From contig NZ_CACWPP010000011.1 of assembly GCF_902762735.1 (NCBI RefSeq), positions 1-48,628 on the forward strand: a stretch of 48,628 nucleotides of DNA, written 5' to 3'. The DNA is from an uncultured Ruminococcus sp. GTDB taxonomy: Bacteria; Bacillota; Clostridia; Oscillospirales; Ruminococcaceae. Positions 1 to 8,572 of the stretch are shown piece after piece; within the stretch, counting starts at the first letter, position 1; every line of letters starts with the position of its first letter. The position numbers and the translations under genes are program-made. The notes beneath the pieces were generated by a model. It was given only the letters and a program-made list of their open reading frames with translations. It searched no databases and was not told where the DNA came from.

Positions 1-4
1 TGCC

Positions 5-37
5 CCTCGCGCTCCCCGCAAGCCTGCTGGCGCGAGG
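5..37. other. Inverted repeat (hairpin) in the leading intergenic stretch
   Basis: CCTCGCGC at 5-12 pairs perfectly with GCGCGAGG at 30-37 around a 17-base loop. It lies about 120 bases beyond the end of uxaA on the minus strand. No T-run follows on either strand, so it does not look like an intrinsic terminator. I see no gene in 1-154. Confidence 0.5.
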
Positions 38-121
38 CTTGACCGCGCGCTTTGACTCGGCTTCGCTTTGTGTTTTTGCTACGCTTTGTCGGCGGCACGG
101 CATACTCAAATGCCTGCCAAT

Positions 122-155
122 AATTATGAATTATGCATTATGAATTATGAATTAT
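122..155. repeat. AATTATGA short tandem repeat next to the uxaA stop
   Basis: An 8-base unit (AATTATGA, one copy altered to ATTATGCA) is repeated about four times and runs up to the uxaA stop codon. The same unit recurs near 32512-32530, 32686-32720 and 32789-32816, so it is a dispersed microsatellite-like sequence and not a coding feature. Confidence 0.75.
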
Positions 156-1633
156 CAAAGCGTTACGCCTGTCTTGAATATCGCTATGTCCCTCGAATCA
201 TATCGCTCGTTCACAGTCTGCTTGCCGCTGGCTGTCTCAGCAATAAGGTCTATCAGCGCTTCCAGTCTGCTGTCAAAGGTCTCACCCTCAACTATACTGC
301 CCGCATTGAAGTCTATCCAGTTGGGCTTTCTCAAAGCTATATCCGAATTCGTCGAGATCTTTATCGTGGGTACAAATCCCCCGAAAGGCGTGCCGCGCCC
401 TGTGGTGAAAAGTACCATATGACACCCCGCGCTTGCAAGGTTTGTCACAGCAACCATATCGTTTCCGGGACCATTCAGCAGATTAAGACCGTGTGAGGTA
501 AGCGCATCACCGTCAAACAGTACATCGCAGACCTCGCTCCTGCCCGACTTCTGCGTACAGCCCAGCGACTTATCCTCCAGCGTAGTGATACCGCCTGCCT
601 TATTACCCGGCGATGGGTTCTCATACACAGGCTGGTCATGCTTCTGATAATACTCTTTGAAGCCGTTTATCAGGTGGACTATTTTATTGAAAGTTTCTTC
701 GTCCTTAGCCCTGTCCATCAAAAGCTGTTCAGCGCCGAACATCTCAGGCACTTCTGTAAGAACGGTAGTGCCGCCCACAGCCGCCATATAGTCGGAAAAT
801 CTTCCCACCAGCGGGTTCGCGGTTATTCCCGAAAGACCATCAGAACCGCCGCATTTCAGACCTATTTTAAGGCATGATATATCTTTTGTAACGCGCTTGT
901 CGTTCTTAGCCTTTTCGTAGAGTTTTTCCAGCTTAGCCACGCCCTCAGCTATCTCGTCGCCGACTTCCTGCGCCACCAGAAATTCAGTGCGCTCCTCATC
1001 GTATTCGCCCAGCGTTTCCTTGAAAATATCCATGCGGTTATTTTCACACCCCAGCCCGAATACCAGCACACCGCCGCAGTTCGGGTGCTTTACCATGCGC
1101 TGTAAGATAAGCCTTGTGCGCTCATGGTCGTCACCTATCTGCGAACAGCCGTAAGGGTGAGTAAAGGTGAAACAGCCGTCAATGCCCTCAGCGTTGGGGT
1201 GTCTGCGTTCAAATTCTTTTACGATGGCTTTTGCCTGCGAGTTTACACACCCAACAGTAGGTATCACCCACAGTTCGTTGCGTATGCCGACTTCACCGTT
1301 CTTACGCTCGTAGACCTCCACACTGCGCGTCTTGACAGCATCAAGTTTCGCAGCTGCTTTTTTATTGTAGCTGTATTCCAGCGTACCTTCGAGGTTTGTA
1401 GCCATATTGTGTGTATGGACATGTTCGCCCTCACCAATATCGGTTTTTGCCCTGCCGATGACTTCGCCGTACTTGATGACTTTCTCACCTTTAGCGATAG
1501 CCCTCAGTGCAAATTTGTGACCTTTCTCAATGTTCTCTTTAAGTATAACGCCCTCAGCGCTTTCCCCTTTTTTAAGAGGTGTCAGCGCCACCCCGACCGA
1601 GTCGGCAGGCGATATAACGATAGTATTTTTCAT
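155..1633 (-). CDS. uxaA: Altronate dehydratase (UxaA family)
   Basis: This 492-residue protein should convert D-altronate to 2-keto-3-deoxygluconate (KDG) in the cytoplasm, the last step of galacturonate breakdown before KdgK. An N-terminal SAF-type domain (about residues 1-80) is followed by the dehydratase domain, with HPYGCSQ near 159-165 and GLGCENN near 193-199. The C-terminal part has the family stretch TTGRGTPFGG. Length is typical of UxaA. The ATG at 1633 follows AGGGGAAT. Only one base separates it from the uxaB stop, so the two genes form one transcription unit. The related mannonate enzyme UxuA is a different fold and is not present. Confidence 0.93.
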   Translation of the reverse strand: MKNTIVISPADSVGVALTPLKKGESAEGVILKENIEKGHKFALRAIAKGEKVIKYGEVIGRAKTDIGEGEHVHTHNMATNLEGTLEYSYNKKAAAKLDAVKTRSVEVYERKNGEVGIRNELWVIPTVGCVNSQAKAIVKEFERRHPNAEGIDGCFTFTHPYGCSQIGDDHERTRLILQRMVKHPNCGGVLVFGLGCENNRMDIFKETLGEYDEERTEFLVAQEVGDEIAEGVAKLEKLYEKAKNDKRVTKDISCLKIGLKCGGSDGLSGITANPLVGRFSDYMAAVGGTTVLTEVPEMFGAEQLLMDRAKDEETFNKIVHLINGFKEYYQKHDQPVYENPSPGNKAGGITTLEDKSLGCTQKSGRSEVCDVLFDGDALTSHGLNLLNGPGNDMVAVTNLASAGCHMVLFTTGRGTPFGGFVPTIKISTNSDIALRKPNWIDFNAGSIVEGETFDSRLEALIDLIAETASGKQTVNERYDSRDIAIFKTGVTL

Positions 1634-1634
1634 A

Positions 1635-3071
1635 TTATTCCCCTAAGAATTTTTTCAGTGCCGCACGCTCGCCAAGTTCCAGTATATCCTTGATGTAGCC
1701 CGCTACCTTTTCAGCGTTGCCGTCCTCATCGAGGTTCTGCTGCCAGATGTTCTCTGCTGAGAGAGCCTTCTTTGCTATCACGATGCAGTCATCATCTTTC
1801 CACAGTTCAGCCCAGAACTTCAGGTACTCTTCATCGTCCTTCAGTTCAATGGCTTCATCGCCCCTCTTGCCCTTGAAAAATACGCACAGCGATGCGAATG
1901 AGAACAATATATGCTCGGGCGACTTGCCGAACTTTTTGCGGTAGTCGTTGTATGTAGGCAGAAGTCTTGTCCTGAACTTTGTGGTAGAATTCAGCGCGAT
2001 AGACATCAGTTCATGTCTGATGAACGGGTTCATAAATCTTTCGATAACGCTGTTTGCGAAAGCGTCCATCTCGTCAGCGGGCAGGTCGATGGTGGGTTTT
2101 ACCTCGTCATTTACCAGCCCCATAACGAACTTGCCTACATCACCGTCAGTGACAGCTTCACGTACAGTGTCGATACCGCTGAGGTATGCCACAGGCACCA
2201 TAGCGGTGTGAGAACCGTTCAGTATCTTAACTTTTCTCTGCTTGTATGGAGTGATGTCATCAGCAAAAATGACATTCAGACCCGACTTGTCAGCAGGCAG
2301 TTTTGCCTGAACGAAAGGTTCTTTCTCCAGTACCCACAGGTGGAAAACTTCGCCCTTTACCAGATTTATGTCATTGTAACCAACTTCTTTGCAGATCTCT
2401 TCTGCCTTGTCCTTCGGGTATCCGGGAACTATCCTGTCCACCAGTGTGCTTGTAAAGTGGTTAGCGCTTGTCAGCCAGCCGATGAACTCCTTGTCATAGC
2501 CGTTTATCTCAGCCAGCTCAACCAGTATCCTTTTCAGTTCTCTGCCGTTGTAGTCGATAAGCTCACAGGGAACGATAGCCAGCCCCTTGTCCTCAGCGCC
2601 GTTGAAGTGATCGTATCTCGCCTTGAGGAAAGCCAGCAGTTTTCCCGGATAGCTCTTGGGACATACTGTAAAATCAGTATCGGTAGTATCCAGTGCGATG
2701 CCTGCCTCAGTGGTGTTCGATACCACTATCTCCAGATCCTCGCTCTTTGCGTATTCAAGGAACTTCGCGTAGTCATCATAAGGGCATACAAAGTCGCCCA
2801 GCACATCTATCAGCTGTCTTGACTGGACTTTCTCGCCCTTGTCGATGCCCTCCAGACATACTGTATACAGACCGTCCTGCGATGCCAGTTCCTTGTACCT
2901 GCCCATAGGTGTCGGCTGAACTACCACAACATTCGCGTTGATAACGCCCTTGTCATTAAGATCCTGCAATAACCAGTCAACAAACGCTCTCAGGAAGTTG
3001 CCTTCACCGAACTGCATGACCTTGATGGGTCTTTTCTTGTTTTCAAAATTTGCTCTGTTAAGTTCTTTCAT
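1635..3071 (-). CDS. uxaB: Tagaturonate reductase (altronate oxidoreductase)
   Basis: This 478-residue protein belongs to the long-chain mannitol dehydrogenase family and should reduce D-tagaturonate to D-altronate with NADH. It has the N-terminal nucleotide-binding segment FGEGNFLRAF (residues 21-30) and the family catalytic region KVKILNGSHT in the second half. Pairing with uxaA favours UxaB over the fructuronate reductase UxuB. The ATG at 3071 has AGGTGA about 10 bases upstream. The uronate isomerase UxaC that would feed this enzyme is not in the window, so galacturonate isomerisation must be encoded elsewhere. Confidence 0.92.
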   Translation of the reverse strand: MKELNRANFENKKRPIKVMQFGEGNFLRAFVDWLLQDLNDKGVINANVVVVQPTPMGRYKELASQDGLYTVCLEGIDKGEKVQSRQLIDVLGDFVCPYDDYAKFLEYAKSEDLEIVVSNTTEAGIALDTTDTDFTVCPKSYPGKLLAFLKARYDHFNGAEDKGLAIVPCELIDYNGRELKRILVELAEINGYDKEFIGWLTSANHFTSTLVDRIVPGYPKDKAEEICKEVGYNDINLVKGEVFHLWVLEKEPFVQAKLPADKSGLNVIFADDITPYKQRKVKILNGSHTAMVPVAYLSGIDTVREAVTDGDVGKFVMGLVNDEVKPTIDLPADEMDAFANSVIERFMNPFIRHELMSIALNSTTKFRTRLLPTYNDYRKKFGKSPEHILFSFASLCVFFKGKRGDEAIELKDDEEYLKFWAELWKDDDCIVIAKKALSAENIWQQNLDEDGNAEKVAGYIKDILELGERAALKKFLGE

Positions 3072-3225
3072 ATCAATTCACCTGTCATAGAATTGTCTGC
3101 AAGCAGACCGCATAATATGCAAAGCGTCAAATGCAGACTAACGTTCAATCTCCAAACTCAGCGGTCTGACAGATAACTCTGTTTTTTCAGCCGCCCTTTT
3201 ATATAGATCATTCCTCTCTTTTTAA

Positions 3226-3268
3226 GGAAATATGTCTTTCCCCGCACTAAGCGGGGAAAAACATATCC
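3226..3268. other. Interrupted hairpin between the ABC ATPase and uxaB
   Basis: TTTCCCCGC (3237-3245) pairs with GCGGGGAAA (3251-3259). An outer GGAAATATGT/ACATATCC arm extends it with a bulge. It lies in the 220-base gap after the ATPase gene and before uxaB on the minus strand. It may be a weak terminator, processing site or mRNA-stabilising stem. The rest of 3072-3291 contains a spaced pair AGACCGC/GCGGTCT and no gene. Confidence 0.5.
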
Positions 3269-3291
3269 GAGAGAAAGGAATGGGGATAGCA

Positions 3292-4401
3292 TTATTTATC
3301 GTTTTTCAGCTTTATGCGCCTTTCTGTCTCTTTGTCAAAAAGGTACACACTGCCGTATGGGATAGAGAATTCCAGCGCCGTATTTATTTCGGGAGACTCA
3401 TGCGGGTCTACCTTGAGTATGCTGTTGACACCATATATATCAACATACACATTTGTATTATCGCCCAGCAGTTCGACCAGTTCGACAACGCAGTTCATCT
3501 TGTAAGCGTTGCCGACCTCGTAATTGCTGTTGATTATGCGCACTGCCTCAGGTCGGAAACCAAGCACGACTTCCTTGCCTTCGTACTTTTCAAGCACTTC
3601 CCTGTCAGCCACATAACTCAGGTCGATGGGATTGTTGTTGATGTTCAGTACGCCGTTTTCTAAGCGGCTCTCTATGAAATTCATGGGCGGCTCACCGATA
3701 AAGCCTGCCACAAACATGTTTGTCGGGTTAAAATAAAGGTCATAAGGCGTACCCACCTGCTGAACATAGCCGTCTTTCATAACGACTATCCTGTCAGCCA
3801 TCGTCATAGCCTCAGTCTGGTCGTGAGTAACGTAGATAGTGGTAGCACCTGTTTCGCGGTGTATCTGAGTTATCTCAGAACGCATGGTAACTCTCTGCTT
3901 TGCATCAAGGTTAGACAGCGGCTCGTCCATCAGGAAAATATCCACCTTCCTGATTATCGCACGTCCCACAGCAACTCTCTGACGCTGACCGCCCGAAAGT
4001 TCTCTGGGCAGTCTGTCAAGATAGTCTGTAAGACCCAGTATCGCAGCCGTCGAATTTACCTTCTGCTCAATAACATCATCGTCAACGCCCTGAAGCGTCA
4101 GACCGAATGCCAGATTATCATATACCGACATGTGCGGGTACAGCGCATAGCTCTGGAAAACCATGGCAACACCGCGCTCACGCGGACCTTTTTCGTTGGC
4201 GCGTACACCGTCTATCAGGAAATCGCCCTTGCTTATGTTCTCCAGTCCCGCTATCATTCTCAGCGTAGTGGATTTGCCGCAGCCCGATGAGCCGACAAAC
4301 ACTATAAATTCGCCCTTTTCGATCTGCAAATTAAAATCATGCACAGCATGATAGCCGTTGGGATATATCTTGTTGATACCTTTTAAAGTTAAATAAGCCA
4401 T
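3292..4401 (-). CDS. Sugar ABC transporter ATP-binding protein, MsmK/UgpC type (first copy)
   Basis: This 369-residue ATPase energises a carbohydrate importer from the cytoplasmic face. It shows Walker A GSSGCGKST (38-46), a Q-loop in MVFQSYALYPHM, the signature LSGGQRQRVAVG, Walker B IFLMDEPLSNLD and the switch histidine in VTHDQTEA. A roughly 130-residue C-terminal TOBE-type regulatory region follows, as in MsmK and MalK. It stands apart from the permease genes, upstream of uxaB-uxaA, and a second ATPase of the same family lies at 15931-16989. It could be a shared ATPase for several importers. A long untranslated region precedes it. Confidence 0.92.
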   Translation of the reverse strand: MAYLTLKGINKIYPNGYHAVHDFNLQIEKGEFIVFVGSSGCGKSTTLRMIAGLENISKGDFLIDGVRANEKGPRERGVAMVFQSYALYPHMSVYDNLAFGLTLQGVDDDVIEQKVNSTAAILGLTDYLDRLPRELSGGQRQRVAVGRAIIRKVDIFLMDEPLSNLDAKQRVTMRSEITQIHRETGATTIYVTHDQTEAMTMADRIVVMKDGYVQQVGTPYDLYFNPTNMFVAGFIGEPPMNFIESRLENGVLNINNNPIDLSYVADREVLEKYEGKEVVLGFRPEAVRIINSNYEVGNAYKMNCVVELVELLGDNTNVYVDIYGVNSILKVDPHESPEINTALEFSIPYGSVYLFDKETERRIKLKNDK

Positions 4402-4650
4402 ATGTCAACCCACACTTTTCTCTTTCTCCCGTATTTCACGGGGGTCAAATTTTACGGACTTCCAAAGCGTATCATACCGATACCGCTTTTTTACAGCCGA
4501 GCTTTCAGTTTACTTCCCTCCTGCCCGCATAAAGAACGCGGCATAAACGGGAAGCGCTGTATTGCTCCCCCCGCCCGAGATCCGACCCATTTTTTTGCAC
4601 TTGACGAATAACTGCGGGGGACAATACATAATTCAAAATAAGGAGGTGAT

Positions 4651-4693
4651 ATATACCGAACCATGCTCAGTTTATCAGCATAGTTCGGTATAT
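4651..4693. promoter_or_regulatory. Long near-perfect palindrome upstream of the first ABC ATPase
   Basis: ATATACCGAACCATGCT (4651-4667) is complementary to AGCATAGTTCGGTATAT (4677-4693) with one mismatch and a 9-base loop. It lies in the 437-base gap between kduI and the ATPase, about 250 bases upstream of the ATPase start. There is no T-run, so an operator or a structured leader is more likely than a terminator. On the plus strand a very strong Shine-Dalgarno-like AAGGAGGTGAT directly abuts it, followed by a six-codon ORF, which may be chance. I see no convincing gene in 4402-4838. Confidence 0.5.
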
Positions 4694-4838
4694 ACAGCCT
4701 CACAAGAGCAGACACTCAGCCGCGAAACAGCGACCCTTCCCTTGCGGGATATGTGACCGGGACATTTTGCCGCCCCGCCTGCCGAGCATCTGCCCGTTCA
4801 GCTGTATATAGGGTACTTTGGGAAAAGTTATGAAAAAG

Positions 4839-5675
4839 CTACCTCAGATCCAGATTGCCTATGGTGTCCATGTCATCATAGGTCTGGTTCTCGCCGCACA
4901 TGCCCCAGATGAATGTGTAATTCGAGGTGGCAGTGCCGCTGTGTATGGACCAGCTCGGGCTGATAACAGCCTGCTCGTTATGCATAATGATATGCCTTGT
5001 CTCCTGCGGCTGACCCATAAAATGGAATACGATATTGTCATCTTCCAGCTCGAAGTAGAAGTAAACTTCCATTCTTCTCTCGTGGGTGTGCGATGGCATT
5101 GTGTTCCATGAACTTGTCTTGTCAAGTTCGGTCATGCCCATCTGCAAAGCGCAGGACTCGCATACATTAGGGTGGATATACTGGTTTACCACACGTTTAT
5201 TCATGTTCTCCTCACTGCCGAGAGGTCTGTGATTTGCCTTCTCCTTAGTGATGAAAACGGTAGGGTAGGTCTTGTGTGCAGGGCTTGAATTAATGTAGAA
5301 CTTTGCGGGCTTTTCTGCATCAGCCGAACGGAATGAGATCTCCTTAGTGCCCATGCCGATGTACATGCCGTCCTTGTAATCAAGCTCATACTCAGTGCCG
5401 TCAAGGGTGATAACGCCCTTGCCGCCGACATTTATAATGCCCATCTCACGTCTTTCAAGGAAATATTCTGTACCAAGTTCTTTGGTGCTGCCCAGCTTCA
5501 GCTCTTCTTTGACGGGCATCGCGCCGCCTGCTATCATTCTGTCCTGATGGGAATAGGTAAGCGCTATCTCGTCAGCCACAAAAACCTTTTCAATAAGGTA
5601 ATTTTTGCGAAGCTCAGCGGTATCATAGTGCTTGGAATCATCGGGGTGATTGCTGTATCTTATATCCAGTGTCAT
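4839..5675 (-). CDS. kduI: 5-keto-4-deoxyuronate isomerase
   Basis: This 278-residue cupin-fold enzyme converts 5-keto-4-deoxyuronate (DKI) into 2,5-diketo-3-deoxygluconate, which KduD then reduces. The zinc-binding pattern is visible as HTHERRMEVYFYF (two His and a Glu) with a later His in SWSIHSGTA. Length and the start MTLDIRYSNHPDD are typical of KduI. The ATG at 5675 is preceded by AAGGAGGT. It is the last gene of the kduD-eda-kdgK-isomerase-kduI run. Its presence implies that unsaturated uronates from a lyase reach the cytoplasm, which agrees with the GH105 enzyme encoded upstream. Confidence 0.96.
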   Translation of the reverse strand: MTLDIRYSNHPDDSKHYDTAELRKNYLIEKVFVADEIALTYSHQDRMIAGGAMPVKEELKLGSTKELGTEYFLERREMGIINVGGKGVITLDGTEYELDYKDGMYIGMGTKEISFRSADAEKPAKFYINSSPAHKTYPTVFITKEKANHRPLGSEENMNKRVVNQYIHPNVCESCALQMGMTELDKTSSWNTMPSHTHERRMEVYFYFELEDDNIVFHFMGQPQETRHIIMHNEQAVISPSWSIHSGTATSNYTFIWGMCGENQTYDDMDTIGNLDLR

Positions 5676-5693
5676 TTTAGACCTCCTTGTTAT

Positions 5694-6530
5694 TTACATG
5701 CGCTCTCTGAGGTGCTTTACAGCGGGTGCTATATCATCACCCGTTGTACCCTCAAAGACAAGGTTCGCATCGGGGCAGACTTTCTTTATCTCGCCCAGTA
5801 TGCGCGAGTAGTCGAATATCCCCTGCCCCACACCTACCTGTTTCAGCGAACCGTCAGCGTTCACAGTACAGTCCTTGATGTGGAACACGCATATCCTGTC
5901 ACCGAAGGTCTGCAAGCCCTCGGCAAGTATATCGTACATTTTATCAACATTTGAACTGTCCAGATAGTTGTACAGGTCAAATATATATCTAATATTGTCA
6001 CAGCCTATGGTCTTTACTGCCCTGTGAAGTGTTTTCACATCAAAGCAGACATGTCCGAAAGCGCCCTCCATGCCGACTTTCACACCGTTTTCCTCAGCGC
6101 AGCCGCAAAGCTCGGAAAAAGTTCTCACAACTCTGTTAACTGCTTCCTCGGTGCGGTTGAGCGGGTGGTATATCCAGGGTTCACCGTTATATGAACCCGT
6201 TTCCGAACCAACGATGTCGCACCCGAGATCTTTAGCCAGCGCAAGGTGGTCTTTAAATACCGCGATGCCTCTTTCGATCTTCTTTTCATCAGGGTGAACG
6301 GGGTTGAAGTAAGCGCCTATCAGCGGGACCTTCTTGCCTGCCGCCTCAAAGGTCTGCCTGAACTTTTCAGCCCTTGCCTTTGTCAGCGAACCCTGTTCGT
6401 ATGCAACATCTTCGAGACACTTGTAGGTCACAAGCTGTACGCCCTCAAGACCGAACTCGTTCAGCCTTGATACTATGTTTTCCTCGCCTTTAACGCCTAA
6501 GTCGTGGGCGCGGATAAATAGCTTCATCAT
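5694..6530 (-). CDS. Xylose-isomerase-like TIM-barrel protein (sugar isomerase/epimerase family)
   Basis: This 278-residue protein has the fold signature of AP-endonuclease-2/xylose-isomerase-like enzymes. Candidate metal ligands sit in GSETGS, GMEGAFGH, DLYNYLD and VFHIKD. No signal peptide is seen. Its start ATG overlaps the kdgK stop (ATGA), and kduI follows after 18 bases, so it is translationally tied to KDG metabolism. The family includes hydroxypyruvate isomerases, tagatose/psicose epimerases and inosose enzymes, so the substrate cannot be fixed. An isomerisation of a deoxy-keto-uronate or galacturonate derivative is inferred from context only. Confidence 0.8.
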   Translation of the reverse strand: MMKLFIRAHDLGVKGEENIVSRLNEFGLEGVQLVTYKCLEDVAYEQGSLTKARAEKFRQTFEAAGKKVPLIGAYFNPVHPDEKKIERGIAVFKDHLALAKDLGCDIVGSETGSYNGEPWIYHPLNRTEEAVNRVVRTFSELCGCAEENGVKVGMEGAFGHVCFDVKTLHRAVKTIGCDNIRYIFDLYNYLDSSNVDKMYDILAEGLQTFGDRICVFHIKDCTVNADGSLKQVGVGQGIFDYSRILGEIKKVCPDANLVFEGTTGDDIAPAVKHLRERM

Positions 6531-7558
6531 CTCTGTACTCTGCCCGAAGCGTCGCCGCCTGCCAGGTTTTCAACTTCAGCACGGGTAACAAGGTTGAAGT
6601 CACCGGGGATAGTGTGCTTCAGTGCAGAAGCTGCTACCGCAAATTCCAGTGCCTGCTTGAAATCCTTGCCGTCATTGAGACCGCAGATAAGACCGCCTGC
6701 GAAGGAGTCGCCGCCGCCCACACGGTCAACGATGGGGTTGACGTTGTACTTTCTGGAGTGATAGAACTCTCTTGTAGCGCCGTCCATGATGCATGCAGAC
6801 CAGTCATTGTTTGAAGCAGAGTGGCTCTCTCTCAGTGAAGAGATAACATACTTGAAACCGAACTTGTCGATCATACGGTTAAAGATGTCAACATAGCCGT
6901 TCAGCTCCAGCTCGCCCTTTGTAACATCGGTGTTGCCCGGCTTGAAACCGAGAACTTTATCAGCATCTTCCTCGTTGCCGATGCAGACATCTACATACTG
7001 CATCAGGTTGGTCATCACCTTCTGTGCCTTTTCGGAAGTCCACAGCTTCTTGCGGAAGTTCAGGTCTACCGAAACGGTAACGCCGTGCTTTTTAGCAGCT
7101 TTCAGCGCTTCCTCAGTTACCTGTGCGGCAAGGTCGGAAACTGCGGGGGTGATGCCTGTGAAGTGGAACCAGTCAGCGTCCTTGAAAATATCATCAAAGT
7201 CAAATTCGGAAGCATCTGCTGTTGCGATGGAAGAATCTGCTCTGTCATATACAACGTTAGATGCTCTCATTGATGCACCTGTTTCAAGGAAATAGATGCC
7301 CAGTCTTTTGCCGCACTTAGCGATGTGCTTTGTCTCAACGCCGTACTTTCTCAGTGCCGCAACTGCGCATGCACCGATGGGGTTATCGGGAACAGCGGTG
7401 ATGAACTCAGCCTCGTGGCCGTAGTTTGCCAGCGATACTGCAACGTTAGCTTCGCCGCCGCCGTAGTTTATATCAAACTGATTTGCCTGTATGAACTTTT
7501 CGTTATTAGGGGTAGACAGTCTGAGCATTATCTCGCCCATCGTTACTATCTTTGCCAT
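6527..7558 (-). CDS. kdgK: 2-keto-3-deoxygluconate kinase (PfkB family)
   Basis: This 343-residue PfkB-family kinase should phosphorylate KDG to KDPG, the substrate of the aldolase encoded just upstream. It has the N-terminal YGGGEANVAVSLA substrate-binding region and the C-terminal anion-hole/catalytic motif RVGGGDSFAGGL, whose Asp is the catalytic base in this family. The ATG at 7558 follows AAAGGAGA. The gene lies 21 bases after the aldolase and overlaps the next gene by four bases. It is the point where the UxaA and KduI/KduD branches converge. Confidence 0.92.
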   Translation of the reverse strand: MAKIVTMGEIMLRLSTPNNEKFIQANQFDINYGGGEANVAVSLANYGHEAEFITAVPDNPIGACAVAALRKYGVETKHIAKCGKRLGIYFLETGASMRASNVVYDRADSSIATADASEFDFDDIFKDADWFHFTGITPAVSDLAAQVTEEALKAAKKHGVTVSVDLNFRKKLWTSEKAQKVMTNLMQYVDVCIGNEEDADKVLGFKPGNTDVTKGELELNGYVDIFNRMIDKFGFKYVISSLRESHSASNNDWSACIMDGATREFYHSRKYNVNPIVDRVGGGDSFAGGLICGLNDGKDFKQALEFAVAASALKHTIPGDFNLVTRAEVENLAGGDASGRVQR

Positions 7559-7579
7559 ATCTATCGTGTCTCCTTTAAA

Positions 7580-8551
7580 TTACTTTTTCTCTGCAAGGTG
7601 TACTGCGAAGCCGCCAAAATCTTCCTTGAGGTAAACGACTGTCATTCTGCCGTCAGCGTCGTACTTTGCGGTGGACATATCAGCTTCGATGCCCTGATGT
7701 GCCAGCTGATAAACTGCTCTGCGGACACTGTTCGTTCTTACAGCGATGTGACCCTTAGCGCCCTTGAAAGGTGCTTTCATGCACTCGACTGCGCTGCCTG
7801 CGAACACACTGCTGTTACCGTTTTTCTGCTCCCAGCCGAACAGCTTGTCGAACTTGGAAGTCACATCAAGTGCCTCAGACTCGCTGTCGCAGTTGATGCC
7901 GATGTGTGCCAGTTCAAAGCCCAGCATCTTGTTTACTGCCGAGCGGCAGAGAGCGGTTATCTCTTCCCACTTGCCTGCCTTTACCAGCTTATCGGGTACT
8001 ATCCAGCTGCCGCCGCAGCATACTATCTTCTTGAACGCCAGATAGGTGTTCAGATTATTCTCGTTAACGCCGCCTGTGGGCATGAACTTCATGGAAGAAT
8101 ATGGAGCGGAAACAGCCTTGATGTAAGGCAGACCGCCTGCCTGCTCAGCGGGGAAGAACTTAACGAAGTCCAGACCCAGCTCCATAGCCTGCTCTATCTG
8201 AGAACCGTTTGCAACGCCGGGTGCGAAAGGAACGCCCTTATCGAGGCAGTGCTGAACTACCTTCGGGTTAAGACCCGGTGCAACGCAGAACTTTGCGCCT
8301 GCTTCGATGGCTCTGTCGCACTGCTCGGTGGTGAGTACTGTGCCTGCACCTACCAGCATATCGGGGTAAGCCTTTACCATCTGAGAGATGACCTTATCTG
8401 CACCCTCAGCGCGGAAAGTGACCTCAGCGCAGTGTATGCCGCCGTCGTAAAGTGCCTTTGCGAGGTTAACCGCATCGTCTGTATTCTCCAGCTTTATTAC
8501 GGGTACGATGCCTGTGCATTCAAGCTGTTCCAAAAACTTAGTATTATCCAT
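7580..8551 (-). CDS. eda: KDPG aldolase with an extra C-terminal VOC/glyoxalase-like domain
   Basis: Residues about 1-208 form a KDPG/KHG aldolase: the catalytic Glu is in CAEVTFRAEG, the phosphate/carboxylate loop is GAGTVL, the Schiff-base Lys is in FVKFFPAEQ, and MPTGGV follows. The enzyme cleaves KDPG to pyruvate and glyceraldehyde-3-phosphate. Classical Eda is about 210 residues, but this protein has 323. The extra ~112 residues begin FELAHIGINCDSE and include KGHIAVRTNSVRRAVYQL and an ending GGFAVHLAEKK, which resembles a vicinal-oxygen-chelate (glyoxalase) module. Function of the tail is unknown. The start at 8551 has AGGAGG upstream, and kduD precedes it by about 21 bases. Confidence 0.9.
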   Translation of the reverse strand: MDNTKFLEQLECTGIVPVIKLENTDDAVNLAKALYDGGIHCAEVTFRAEGADKVISQMVKAYPDMLVGAGTVLTTEQCDRAIEAGAKFCVAPGLNPKVVQHCLDKGVPFAPGVANGSQIEQAMELGLDFVKFFPAEQAGGLPYIKAVSAPYSSMKFMPTGGVNENNLNTYLAFKKIVCCGGSWIVPDKLVKAGKWEEITALCRSAVNKMLGFELAHIGINCDSESEALDVTSKFDKLFGWEQKNGNSSVFAGSAVECMKAPFKGAKGHIAVRTNSVRRAVYQLAHQGIEADMSTAKYDADGRMTVVYLKEDFGGFAVHLAEKK

Positions 8552-8572
8552 TTTAGTCGTCCTCCTGATAGC

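Noticed and set aside
4562-4756. Plus-strand 64-residue ORF containing the palindrome upstream of the ABC ATPase
   Set aside because: No ribosome site is placed for its start and its residues show no domain; the strong Shine-Dalgarno inside it would serve only a six-codon ORF.
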